Below, one piece after another: positions 6,666-12,466 of a DNA stretch of 12,466 nucleotides. A program made the position numbers and the translations under genes. Each line of letters starts with the position of its first letter. Position 1 is the stretch's first letter. This DNA is from Conexibacteraceae bacterium. Its GTDB lineage: Bacteria > Actinomycetota > Thermoleophilia > Solirubrobacterales > Solirubrobacteraceae. Where the stretch lies: assembly GCA_009785395.1 (NCBI GenBank), contig WQWK01000036.1:1-12466 (forward strand). Direction: 5' to 3'. The notes under the pieces were generated by a model. That model was not told the origin of the DNA, did not search any database, and saw only the letters and a program-made list of their open reading frames with translations.

Positions 6666-6741
6666 TCTGTGACAGATGTCAACCCGGGGGGACGTTTTCA
6701 CGCTTCTGTGACACCCACGGCACACTTTCGTCACACATGTG
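6666..6741. repeat. Cluster of TGTGACA/GTCACA motifs and small palindromes
   Basis: TCTGTGACA occurs exactly at 6666-6674 and 6705-6713 (period 39), with an inverted GTCACA at 6730-6735. The first copy is part of the inverted repeat TGACA-GA-TGTCA (6670-6681). TGTGAC (6707-6712) and GTCACA (6730-6735) are an inverted pair, and CACATGTG (6734-6741) is a palindrome. The layout looks like protein-binding sites, but no promoter or gene start is near. Confidence 0.5.
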
Positions 6742-6810
6742 GAGGCCTGTTTGAGGGCACCCCACACCCGGACCGGCCCCGGCGCCAGCTACAGCCGTGG
6801 CACTACTCAT

Positions 6811-7734
6811 CTACAGCGGCGGTCCCGGGCGCAGGTAATCGCCGAGGCTCACGACCGGGCCCAGGTGCGCGAGCTTCTCCGGGTTCACGATCGACCGGAC
6901 GGCCTGGACCTGCCCGTCCGCGACCTCGAGCGCCAATGCCACCATCACGCGCTGCTGCGAGTCCAGTACGAGCGCTCCTGGATCGCCGTTGATCTCGACC
7001 AGCCGGAAGCTGACGCCGGGGATTCTGGTGCGGGCTCGCGACCAGTTGCGCAGCGCGCGCGCGACCCGCGAGCGGCCGTGGAGCGCGCGTGCGAGCGCGG
7101 GTGCCTTGCCGCCGCCGTCGCCGGTCAGGACCACGTCGTCCGCCAGCAGGGCCTCCAGCTCGGCGACGTCGCCGTTCTCCGCGGCCGCAAAGAACCGCTG
7201 CGCGAGCTGATCACGCTGCTCCCGGGTCGTCTGGAAGCGCGGCCGACGCTCGCCGACGTGGCGTCGCGCGCGACTCGCGAGCTGGCGGGCGTTGTCCTCG
7301 CTCTTGCCGATGATCGCCGCGATCTCGCTGTACGGGTAGTCGAACGCGTCGTGCAGCAGGAAGGAGGCGCGCTCCTCGGGCGTGAGGCTCTCCAGCACGA
7401 CGAGCATCGCCAGTGAGATCGAGTCGGCCATCTCCGCCTGCCGGGCCGGGTCGTCGGAGCTGTCGGTGACGATCGGCTCGGGCAGCCACTCGCCGACGTA
7501 GGACTCGCGCCGCGCCCGCGCCGAGCGCAACTCGTCGATCGCGAGCCGCGTCGTCACGGTGGTCACGAACGCCTGCGGGGAGGCGATCCGCTCGCCGCGG
7601 TCGAGTGCCTGATGCACGCGCAGCAGCGCCTCCTGAACCACATCCTCGGCCTCGGAGACGCTGCCGAGCATCCGGTAGGCGACGGTGAACGCGAGCGGGC
7701 GCAGCTCGTCGAGCAGGTCGTCGCGCTCGGTCAT
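6811..7734 (-). CDS. ECF41-group RNA polymerase sigma factor with fused SnoaL-like C-terminal domain (SigJ-like)
   Basis: The 307-aa protein has sigma region 2 at about residues 8-75 (AYRMLGSVSEAEDVVQEALLR), region 4 at about 108-160 (LTPEERASFLLHDAFDYPYSEIAAIIGKSEDNARQLASRARR) and a C-terminal SnoaL/NTF2-like domain from about 170. It carries three hallmarks I know for group ECF41: WLPEP (83-87) in the linker between regions 2 and 4, DGGGK (206-210) and NPEKL (284-288, usually NPDKL). In this group the C-terminal extension controls activity and no separate anti-sigma factor is encoded; none is seen here. The usual neighbour is a 'COE' gene (carboxymuconolactone decarboxylase, oxidoreductase or epimerase), and an epimerase-like gene lies 30 bases upstream on the same strand. 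Both would be transcribed from the ECF41-type promoter at 8746-8772, giving autoregulation. The inducing signal is unknown. The Shine-Dalgarno before ATG 7734 is weak. Confidence 0.94.
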   Translation of the reverse strand: MTERDDLLDELRPLAFTVAYRMLGSVSEAEDVVQEALLRVHQALDRGERIASPQAFVTTVTTRLAIDELRSARARRESYVGEWLPEPIVTDSSDDPARQAEMADSISLAMLVVLESLTPEERASFLLHDAFDYPYSEIAAIIGKSEDNARQLASRARRHVGERRPRFQTTREQRDQLAQRFFAAAENGDVAELEALLADDVVLTGDGGGKAPALARALHGRSRVARALRNWSRARTRIPGVSFRLVEINGDPGALVLDSQQRVMVALALEVADGQVQAVRSIVNPEKLAHLGPVVSLGDYLRPGPPL

Positions 7735-7757
7735 TGCTCGCGCCGGGTCATTGCTCG
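7729..7757 (-). repeat. Duplicated initiation segment and six-codon upstream ORF before the sigma gene
   Basis: CGAGCAATGACC occurs twice on the minus strand, 17 bases apart. The inner copy holds the sigma start (ATG 7734) and the outer copy has an ATG at 7751. The outer ATG opens a six-codon frame (MTRREQ) whose TGA overlaps the sigma ATG. The outer ATG is not in frame with the sigma gene. This could couple or tune sigma translation. Confidence 0.5.
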
Positions 7758-7764
7758 GCCCCCG

Positions 7765-8700
7765 TCATGCGCCCACGAACCCCTGCCGCCAGCTTGGGTG
7801 GGCCGGCGTCCAGCCGAGCTCCCGCTTGGCCTTTTCGTTCGACGCGCCGCGGATCTCGGTCATCATCGCGACGCCCACATCGCCCACCAACAGCTTGCCG
7901 ACGAACCGCGGGATCCGCATCGGCTTCTTGGCCCCGAGCGTGCGCGCCAGCTCGGGTAGCCAGACGGCCACCGGGGCGGGCTCGTCGTCGGACACGTTGT
8001 AGACGCCGCGGCTGCCGTGCTCGATCGCCGCGGCTGTCGCCTCGGCCGCGTCGGCCACGTGGATGAACGACCACACGCCGCCGCCGCTGCCGACGACCGG
8101 GTACTTGCGCTGGCGGATCATCTCGAACTGCGCCGATCCCGGCGCGAGCGAGGTGCCCGGCCCATAGAAGGCGCCGTAGCGCAGAACGATCCCTTCGGTC
8201 CAATCTGCACCCAGCACAGCACCCTCCAGGTGGCGGATCGCGCCGAGCACTCCGCGCATCGCCGGCACCGGGTCCGGGTCGAGCGGATCGTCCTCGCTCT
8301 TGACAGTTGCACCGGAGCGCCCATAAGCGCCGAACGCGCAGATGCTCTGCGCGACGAATCGCCGCACGCCGACGGCCCTGCCGGCCGCGAGCAGGTGGTC
8401 GGTGCCCTCTGTCCTCAGGCGATTGGTGAGCGCGAAGTCACGGTCGTAATGGCGCATGTCGAGCGGGCCGATCGCGGTCAGCTGGTGGACGATCACGTCC
8501 GGCCTGGCCGCTTTCACGGCCTCCGCCACCTGGCCCGGATCGAGCGCGTCCGCAACCACCGGCACCGCGCCAAGCTCGAGCAGCAGCGGCTGCTTCGCGT
8601 CGCTGCGGGTCATCCCGTGCACCTCGTGGCCGGCGGCCACCAGACGTGGCACGAGCTCTCGGCCGATCGCGCCGGTGGCACCTGCAATCAAGATCCTCAT
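7765..8700 (-). CDS. NAD(P)-dependent epimerase/oxidoreductase (extended/atypical SDR), presumed ECF41 target
   Basis: The 311-aa Rossmann protein begins MRILIAGATGAIGREL with the nucleotide-binding GxxGxxG (G7, G10, G13). DAL after strand 3 and LRYGAFYGPGTS in the C-terminal part are typical of extended or atypical SDRs of the NAD-dependent epimerase family. No canonical YxxxK is apparent where the catalytic pair is expected; VLGAIRHLEGAV occupies that stretch. It may therefore be an atypical SDR with redox, binding or sensing roles, and the substrate is not predictable. The start is ATG 8700, because AAAGGA (8710-8715) precedes it at nine bases. A GTG at 8739 would add 13 residues but lies at the expected transcription start of the ECF41-type promoter. 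The sigma gene follows 30 bases downstream, matching the known COE-sigma pairing. Confidence 0.88.
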   Translation of the reverse strand: MRILIAGATGAIGRELVPRLVAAGHEVHGMTRSDAKQPLLLELGAVPVVADALDPGQVAEAVKAARPDVIVHQLTAIGPLDMRHYDRDFALTNRLRTEGTDHLLAAGRAVGVRRFVAQSICAFGAYGRSGATVKSEDDPLDPDPVPAMRGVLGAIRHLEGAVLGADWTEGIVLRYGAFYGPGTSLAPGSAQFEMIRQRKYPVVGSGGGVWSFIHVADAAEATAAAIEHGSRGVYNVSDDEPAPVAVWLPELARTLGAKKPMRIPRFVGKLLVGDVGVAMMTEIRGASNEKAKRELGWTPAHPSWRQGFVGA

Positions 8701-8709
8701 CTCGGTCCG

Positions 8710-8715
8710 TCCTTT
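8710..8715 (-). promoter_or_regulatory. Shine-Dalgarno that decides the epimerase start
   Basis: AAAGGA on the minus strand ends nine bases before ATG 8700. The upstream GTG at 8739 has no comparable site, so the shorter, 311-aa protein is chosen. Confidence 0.75.
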
Positions 8716-8745
8716 CGGGGCAGTTTCGTTTCGACCCACCCCTCT

Positions 8746-8772
8746 GACGGCGCACGACGGCCAAACGTGACA
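8746..8772 (-). promoter_or_regulatory. ECF41-type promoter (TGTCACG-N16-CGTC) before the epimerase-sigma pair
   Basis: On the minus strand TGTCACG (8772-8766) is followed by exactly 16 bases and CGTC (8749-8746). The published ECF41 target motif, as I recall it, is TGTCACA-N16-CGTC, so ten of eleven specified bases match with exact spacing. Transcription would begin about 7-10 bases after CGTC, near 8737-8741, giving a leader of about 40 bases before ATG 8700. The motif sits in the 102-base gap between the aldehyde dehydrogenase stop and the epimerase start, where such a promoter is expected. Confidence 0.8.
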
Positions 8773-8790
8773 GGCACCGTCAGGCCCGGC

Positions 8791-8819
8791 TGCGCACCAG
8801 CGTCACGCCCCGGTGCGCA
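8791..8819 (-). terminator. 8-bp hairpin over the aldehyde dehydrogenase stop codon (possible terminator)
   Basis: TGCGCACC (8791-8798) and GGTGCGCA (8812-8819) are perfect inverted repeats with a 13-base loop that contains the stop (8803-8805). CTGGTGCGCA is also present as a direct repeat on the minus strand, once in the last codons of the gene and once just after the stop. There is no T-run. It lies between the dehydrogenase and the ECF41-type promoter and may limit read-through. Confidence 0.35.
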
Positions 8820-10173
8820 CCAGCTTCTTGTTGACGAACTCGTCCGCGCCGTAGCGGCCCAGCTCACGGCCGAACCCGGAGCGCTTGGTCCCGCCGAACG
8901 GGAGTTCGGCACCCTCGGCGCCGACCACGTTCACGTAGACCATGCCGGTGTCCAGCGCCTGCGAGACGCGCTTGATCTGCGCGGGGTCGGTGCTCATCAG
9001 GTATGAGCCGAGGCCGAACTGAGTGGCGTTCGCGAGCTCGATCGCCTCGGTCTCGGATGAGACCTTGTAGACCTGCGCCACCGGGCCGAAGAACTCCTCG
9101 TTGTAGGCAGGGTTCTCGCTTGTGATGCCGGTCATGACGGTCGGCTGGAAGAAGTTCCCCTCACGCTCGCCGCCGGTCACCAGGGTGGCGCCGCCGGAGA
9201 CCGCGCGCTTGACCTGATCCTCGAGGCGCTCAGCCGCGAGTGCCGAGGACAGCGGGCCGATGACGGTCCCCTCCTCCAGGGGGTTTCCCGGCTTCACGGC
9301 CGCCATCGCGGCGGTGAACTTCTCCAGAAACGGCTCGTACAGGTCCTCGGTGACGAGGAAGCGCTTGGCGGCGTTGCAGGCCTGGCCGGTGTTCTCGAGG
9401 CGCGCCTCGACCGCCATCTCCACGGTCGCGTCGAGGTCGTCGGTGCCGAGCACGATGAACGGGTCGGACCCGCCGAGCTCGAGCACGACCTTCTTGAGGT
9501 TGCGCCCGGCGATCTGGGCCACGGCGGTGCCGGCACGCTCGGAGCCGGTCAGTGAGACGCCGCGTACGCGCGGGTCGGCGATCACCCACTCGATCTGCTC
9601 GTTGGACGCGTAGATGTTGATGTAGGCGCCGTCCGGGAAGCCGGCATCCTTGAAGATCTGCTCGATCGCCGCTGCCGACTCGGGGCATTGCGGCGCGTGC
9701 TTGAGCAGGATCGTGTTGCCGATCAGCAGGTTCGGCCCGGCGAACCGCGCCACCTGGTAGTACGGATAGTTCCACGGCATGATCCCGAGCAGCGCCCCGA
9801 GCGAGCTGCGGCGGACCACGGCGTCGCCCTCGCCGTCGAGCAGTGTGATCGGCTCGTCCGCGAGCAGGCTCTCGGCGTTGTCCGCGTAGAACTCGTAGAT
9901 CGCCGCCGAGAACTCGGCCTCTCCGACGCCGCCGGCCAGCGGCTTGCCCATCTCCCGCGCGATGATCTCGGCCAGCTCGTGCGAGCGCTCGTTGTGCAGC
10001 TCGCCGACACGGCGGATCAGCGCCGCGCGCTCAGCCACGGTCGAGCTCTGCGACCACGTCGCGTGCGCCGCGTCCGCGCGGGCGATCGCCTCGCGCAGGT
10101 CCGCGTCGGAGATCGTCGGGTATTCGTGCTCGACGACACCGGTGGCGGGGTTGACAACTTGGTATTCACTCAC
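8803..10173 (-). CDS. Aldehyde dehydrogenase, succinate-semialdehyde dehydrogenase GabD1-like
   Basis: The 456-aa product is in the ALDH superfamily. It shows MPWNYP (N135), LTGSERAG (207-215), ELGGSDPFIVL (general-base E232) and the nucleophile NTGQAC (C266), followed by EEFFGPV and PFGGTKRSGFGREL. The LELGGSDPFIV block, the NxGQxCxAAKRF context and the length of about 457 aa resemble mycobacterial GabD1 (NADP-dependent succinate-semialdehyde dehydrogenase), which feeds succinate from GABA-type catabolism into the TCA cycle. The start chosen is GTG 10173, because GAGGAGAC (10181-10188) precedes it at the right distance. Extending to 10224 would add 17 residues (MPPARGG...) unlike the family N-terminus. 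It diverges from kynureninase across 99 bases. An aldehyde derived from tryptophan/aminomuconate catabolism is an alternative substrate suggested only by that neighbour. Confidence 0.92.
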   Translation of the reverse strand: MSEYQVVNPATGVVEHEYPTISDADLREAIARADAAHATWSQSSTVAERAALIRRVGELHNERSHELAEIIAREMGKPLAGGVGEAEFSAAIYEFYADNAESLLADEPITLLDGEGDAVVRRSSLGALLGIMPWNYPYYQVARFAGPNLLIGNTILLKHAPQCPESAAAIEQIFKDAGFPDGAYINIYASNEQIEWVIADPRVRGVSLTGSERAGTAVAQIAGRNLKKVVLELGGSDPFIVLGTDDLDATVEMAVEARLENTGQACNAAKRFLVTEDLYEPFLEKFTAAMAAVKPGNPLEEGTVIGPLSSALAAERLEDQVKRAVSGGATLVTGGEREGNFFQPTVMTGITSENPAYNEEFFGPVAQVYKVSSETEAIELANATQFGLGSYLMSTDPAQIKRVSQALDTGMVYVNVVGAEGAELPFGGTKRSGFGRELGRYGADEFVNKKLVRTGA

Positions 10174-10180
10174 CTGGATC

Positions 10181-10188
10181 GTCTCCTC
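10181..10188 (-). promoter_or_regulatory. Shine-Dalgarno that decides the aldehyde dehydrogenase start
   Basis: GAGGAGAC on the minus strand, with core AGGAG (10183-10187), lies nine bases before GTG 10173. It supports this start over the open frame that continues to 10224. Confidence 0.75.
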
Positions 10189-10258
10189 GATTGACCGTGC
10201 TGTTCCTCCGCGCGCCGGCGGCACGCGCCTCTTGAGACAGTTTGGCGCTTACGACCGC

Positions 10259-10269
10259 GGGAGGCCTCC
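10259..10269 (+). promoter_or_regulatory. kynU Shine-Dalgarno inside a perfect palindrome
   Basis: GGGAGG (10259-10264) lies eight bases before ATG 10273. It is part of the perfect 10-bp palindrome GGAGGCCTCC (10260-10269), so the site could pair with itself between transcripts or be covered by a dimeric protein. No clear -35/-10 pair for either divergent gene is seen in 10174-10272. Confidence 0.5.
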
Positions 10270-10272
10270 TCG

Positions 10273-11526
10273 ATGCTGGATGATTGCGCGGTGACCGATT
10301 TCGCCGTCCCCGAGCCGTTTCTGTCCCGCGCGGTCGCGCTCGACCGCGCGGATCCCCTCGCCTCGCTCCGCGACGAATTCACCCCTGCCGAGGACGTCGT
10401 CGCATACCTCGACGGCAACTCGCTCGGCAGGCCGCTGCGGATCAGCGCCGAGCGTCTGCCCGAGTTCGTCCAGGACGTCTGGGGGAGCCGGCTGATCCGC
10501 GCCTGGGACGAGGGCTGGATGGACGCACCGACCGAGCTCGGCGATCTGATCGGCCGGGTCTGTCTCGGCGCGGCCCCCGGCCAGACGATCGTCGGCGACT
10601 CGACGACCGTTCTGCTCTACAAGCTGATCAGCGCCGCGGTCGGCGCGCGCCCGGGGCGGGGCGTGATCGTCGCGGACACGCAGAACTTCCCGACCGACCG
10701 CTTCATCGTCGAAGCGGTCGCGGCCCGGCACGGGCTGCAGGTCCGCTGGATCGATCCCGACCCCGACGGCGCGGTCAGCGCGCAGGACATCGACGCCGTA
10801 CTCGATGAGAGCGTCGTGCTGGTGACGCTGAGTCACGTGGCGTTCCGCTCGGGCGCCGTCGCCGACATGCCTGCGGTCACGGCGCTCGCCCAGCGCGCAG
10901 GCGCGCTGGTCCTCTGGGATCTGTGTCATTCCGCCGGAGCGGTCGAGCTTGCGCTCGACCGCTCCGGCGTCGACCTCGCCGTCGGCTGCACCTACAAGTA
11001 CCTGAACGGCGGCCCGGGCGCCCCGGCCTTCGCCTACGTCGCTGCGGGTCTCCAGGACCAGCTGCGCCAGCCGATCGAGGGTTGGATGGGCGCCGCCGAC
11101 CCCTTCGCGATGGGCCCGCGCTACGAGCCCGCCGCCGGCATCCGCCGCTTCATCAGCGGCACGCCACCGATCCTGGGGATGCTGCCGATGCGTGACATGC
11201 TCGCCCTGATCGACCGCGCGGGCATGCCCGCGATCCGCGAGAAGTCGGTCGCCCTCACCGAGCTCGCCGTGGACTTCGCGGACGCGCGCCTGGCATCGGC
11301 CGGCGTCCGTCTCGCCTCACCCCGTGACAGCGCGCGGCGCGGCGGCCACGTCACGCTCGAGCATCCCGCCTTCCGCGAGGTGGTCGCGGAGCTCTGGCGC
11401 CGCGGCGTGATCCCCGACTTCCGGCCGCCGGACGGTCTGCGCATAGGACTCTCGCCGCTGTCGACGAGCTTCGTCGAGCTGGCCCGGGGCATGAGCGTGA
11501 TCGAGCAGACGCTGGCGCTGCACTGA
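10273..11526 (+). CDS. kynU: Kynureninase
   Basis: The 417-aa product matches the length of bacterial kynureninases. It is a fold-type I PLP enzyme that cleaves L-kynurenine to anthranilate and L-alanine (and 3-hydroxykynurenine to 3-hydroxyanthranilate) in tryptophan degradation. Family blocks in order are YLDGNSLG (45-52), FPTDRF in the cofactor region, SHVAFRSGAV, WDLCHSAGAVEL (PLP-ring D216, H219), GCTYKYLNGGPG with the Schiff-base lysine K242, GWMGAADPFAM, RRFISGTPPIL and the C-terminal GGHVTLEHP and PDFRPPDGLRIGLSPL. All key residues are present. ATG 10273 has a good Shine-Dalgarno at eight bases. Tryptophan dioxygenase (kynA) and kynurenine formamidase (kynB) are not in the window, so the pathway must be completed elsewhere. 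The gene is alone on its strand and converges with the NucS-like gene 26 bases beyond its stop. Confidence 0.96.
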   Translation: MLDDCAVTDFAVPEPFLSRAVALDRADPLASLRDEFTPAEDVVAYLDGNSLGRPLRISAERLPEFVQDVWGSRLIRAWDEGWMDAPTELGDLIGRVCLGAAPGQTIVGDSTTVLLYKLISAAVGARPGRGVIVADTQNFPTDRFIVEAVAARHGLQVRWIDPDPDGAVSAQDIDAVLDESVVLVTLSHVAFRSGAVADMPAVTALAQRAGALVLWDLCHSAGAVELALDRSGVDLAVGCTYKYLNGGPGAPAFAYVAAGLQDQLRQPIEGWMGAADPFAMGPRYEPAAGIRRFISGTPPILGMLPMRDMLALIDRAGMPAIREKSVALTELAVDFADARLASAGVRLASPRDSARRGGHVTLEHPAFREVVAELWRRGVIPDFRPPDGLRIGLSPLSTSFVELARGMSVIEQTLALH

Positions 11527-11552
11527 CCTGTCCCTCCACTGACCGGCTCGTG

Positions 11553-12466
11553 CTACCGCAGCGCGTCGGCGAGCCGGTCGATCTCCTCGTGGCTCTTGAT
11601 GAACCCTTGGAATCCCTGCCAGTCCGGGTCCGCGTTCCCGTAGTACTCCCAGAACTCGTGGGATTGCGGGATCAGGTCCTCGAGCTCGCTGCCCGATGGA
11701 TGCACCAGCTCCGCCAGCCTGTTGCTGTAGAGCTGGTAGCGCAGGCCCGCCGCGATGTTGCTCTCAGCGGGAAGCAGGCTGACGACGGTTTTGGTGTTGT
11801 CGCCGAAGGGTCCCGTGAACGCGATCTGGCTCAGGCGCGGCTCCTTCTTGAGCACACGCTCGAGGGCGCTCACGGCGTAGTCGTAGTCCTCGACGACGCC
11901 AGCCTCGACAGCAAGCTCCCGGAGCTCGCCGTAGGTGCGGCTCGGGCGGTGCTTGCCCTTCGTCCGCGTCTTGATCTCCAGTTCCGAGGGCTCGAGCACG
12001 AACACGCGGGCGACGAGCTCGGAGCCGCCAGGCGGCCGGAAGTACTGGAAGGTCGCCGCGTTGATGTTGACGCCGTGGGTGTCGGAGAGATATCTGATGA
12101 TGCGCTCGGAGCTCGCGTCGATCTCCGAGCCGACCACGAGGATCCGGTGATTCCCGTTCAGGGTCTCCGGCACCTCGGTCCCGAATCTCTTGGTGAATGC
12201 GTCGTCGAAGCCACCTTCGAGGTGATTGCCGGCGATCTCGGTCACCCGGTCGCTCGAGAGCGTCGTCACCCAAGAGGCGTAGTCGAGCGCCAGCGCAACA
12301 ACCTCCCGCGGCGTCCGGTCTCGCTTCAGCTCGACGATCACGAGCTCACCCTCGCGATCGATGCAGAGCAGGTCGATCAGGCCGTTGAAGTCGGTTTGGA
12401 CCTCGCTACCGATCACGAGCAGCTCGGGATCCAGGATCGAGATGTCGTGCGCGAGCCACTCCTGCA
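11553..12466 (-). CDS. NucS/DUF91-like PD-(D/E)XK nuclease, 5'-truncated by window edge
   Basis: The frame is open from the right edge to the TAG at 11553 (304 codons visible). It begins in-frame with QEWLAHDISILDPELLVIGSEV, so the gene starts outside the window; the internal GTG at 12416 is not a likely start. The N-terminal half carries the PD-(D/E)XK core: GLIDLLCID (D31 of the visible fragment), then LVIVELKRD (E45, K47), then VVALALDYASWV. This order matches the endonuclease NucS/DUF91 domain. The helix after ELK usually has a QxxxY motif; here the Gln position is Leu (codon CTG) before the Tyr. The C-terminal roughly 150 residues are mixed alpha/beta without an obvious known motif. The family includes mismatch and branched-DNA nucleases; the role here is unknown and could be repair or defence. 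There are no neighbouring defence genes in view. Confidence 0.8.
   Translation of the reverse strand, partial: QEWLAHDISILDPELLVIGSEVQTDFNGLIDLLCIDREGELVIVELKRDRTPREVVALALDYASWVTTLSSDRVTEIAGNHLEGGFDDAFTKRFGTEVPETLNGNHRILVVGSEIDASSERIIRYLSDTHGVNINAATFQYFRPPGGSELVARVFVLEPSELEIKTRTKGKHRPSRTYGELRELAVEAGVVEDYDYAVSALERVLKKEPRLSQIAFTGPFGDNTKTVVSLLPAESNIAAGLRYQLYSNRLAELVHPSGSELEDLIPQSHEFWEYYGNADPDWQGFQGFIKSHEEIDRLADALR

Larger units (their letters stand above)
6536..6810. other. Non-coding gap between convergent esterase and sigma-factor genes
   Basis: This 275-base stretch lies between the 3' ends of two convergent genes. Open frames across it have no initiation signal or recognisable product. It holds the 22-bp direct repeats, a cluster of TGTGAC-type sites (6666-6741), and then GC-rich sequence with no clear terminator. 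A gap of this size between 3' ends is large for such a tightly packed region. Confidence 0.6.

Noticed and set aside
6648..6713. A second ECF41 promoter in the intergenic repeats
   Set aside because: TGTCACA on the minus strand at 6713-6707 has CGTC only 12 bases downstream, and at 6674-6668 no CGTC follows at 16. Neither precedes a gene.
8701..8739. Longer epimerase start (GTG 8739)
   Set aside because: It lies at the expected transcription start of the ECF41-type promoter and lacks a ribosome site; ATG 8700 has AAAGGA and begins exactly at the Rossmann strand.
8017..9006. A 329-aa plus-strand frame across the epimerase and aldehyde dehydrogenase junction
   Set aside because: It is antisense to two genes with clear motifs and has no recognisable domain; frame openness reflects GC-rich codon use.
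1..12466. tRNA, rRNA, riboswitch, insertion sequence or attachment site
   Set aside because: No cloverleaf, transposase, terminal inverted repeat or riboswitch-like leader was found by eye; in particular no cobalamin riboswitch fits in front of ecm.

Overview
The window is about 12.5 kb of very GC-rich bacterial DNA with densely packed genes on both strands. GC-biased third positions, an ethylmalonyl-CoA mutase, a DipZ-like redox protein, a group-41 ECF sigma factor and candidate leaderless starts suggest a high-GC actinobacterium, perhaps of the Thermoleophilia/Solirubrobacterales type. The lineage is inferred from gene content and composition; no rRNA or tRNA gene is present to test it.

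Layout. (1) Bases 1-4167, minus strand: ethylmalonyl-CoA mutase (ecm/meaA), then moaA overlapping its 3' end, then a DipZ-like CcdA-thioredoxin fusion cut by the left edge. (2) Bases 4330-4586, plus strand: a 62-aa acidic protein resembling the MT0933/Rv0909 antitoxin family, with a strong Shine-Dalgarno and a 14-bp perfect hairpin after its stop. (3) Bases 4630-6535, plus strand: a metallo-beta-lactamase-fold hydrolase and an overlapping CE7-family (acetyl xylan esterase/cephalosporin-C deacetylase) esterase, which carries a tandem 12-bp repeat encoding a Gly/Ser/Ala loop. (4) Bases 6536-6810: a non-coding gap with two sets of short repeats. (5) Bases 6811-8700, minus strand: an extended-SDR epimerase-like gene followed by an ECF41 sigma factor with a fused C-terminal SnoaL-like domain. 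In front of the pair is a near-exact copy of the promoter motif I recall for ECF41 (TGTCACA-N16-CGTC). (6) Bases 8803-11526: a GabD1-like aldehyde dehydrogenase (minus) divergent from kynureninase (plus). (7) Bases 11553-12466, minus strand: a NucS/DUF91-like PD-(D/E)XK nuclease cut by the right edge.

How the parts work together. The clearest functional unit is region 5: a sigma factor without a visible anti-sigma gene, its presumed single target (an NAD(P)-dependent epimerase/oxidoreductase), and a promoter of matching type in front of both, which implies autoregulation. The MBL-esterase pair is a translationally coupled two-gene hydrolase operon of unknown substrate. ecm implies acetyl-CoA assimilation through the ethylmalonyl-CoA pathway, although crotonyl-CoA carboxylase/reductase is not in the window. 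kynU and the aldehyde dehydrogenase point to catabolism of tryptophan and other nitrogen compounds. Most genes belong to recognisable families. The less described material is regulatory DNA (ECF41 promoter, leaderless starts, intergenic repeats) and the orphan 62-aa protein.
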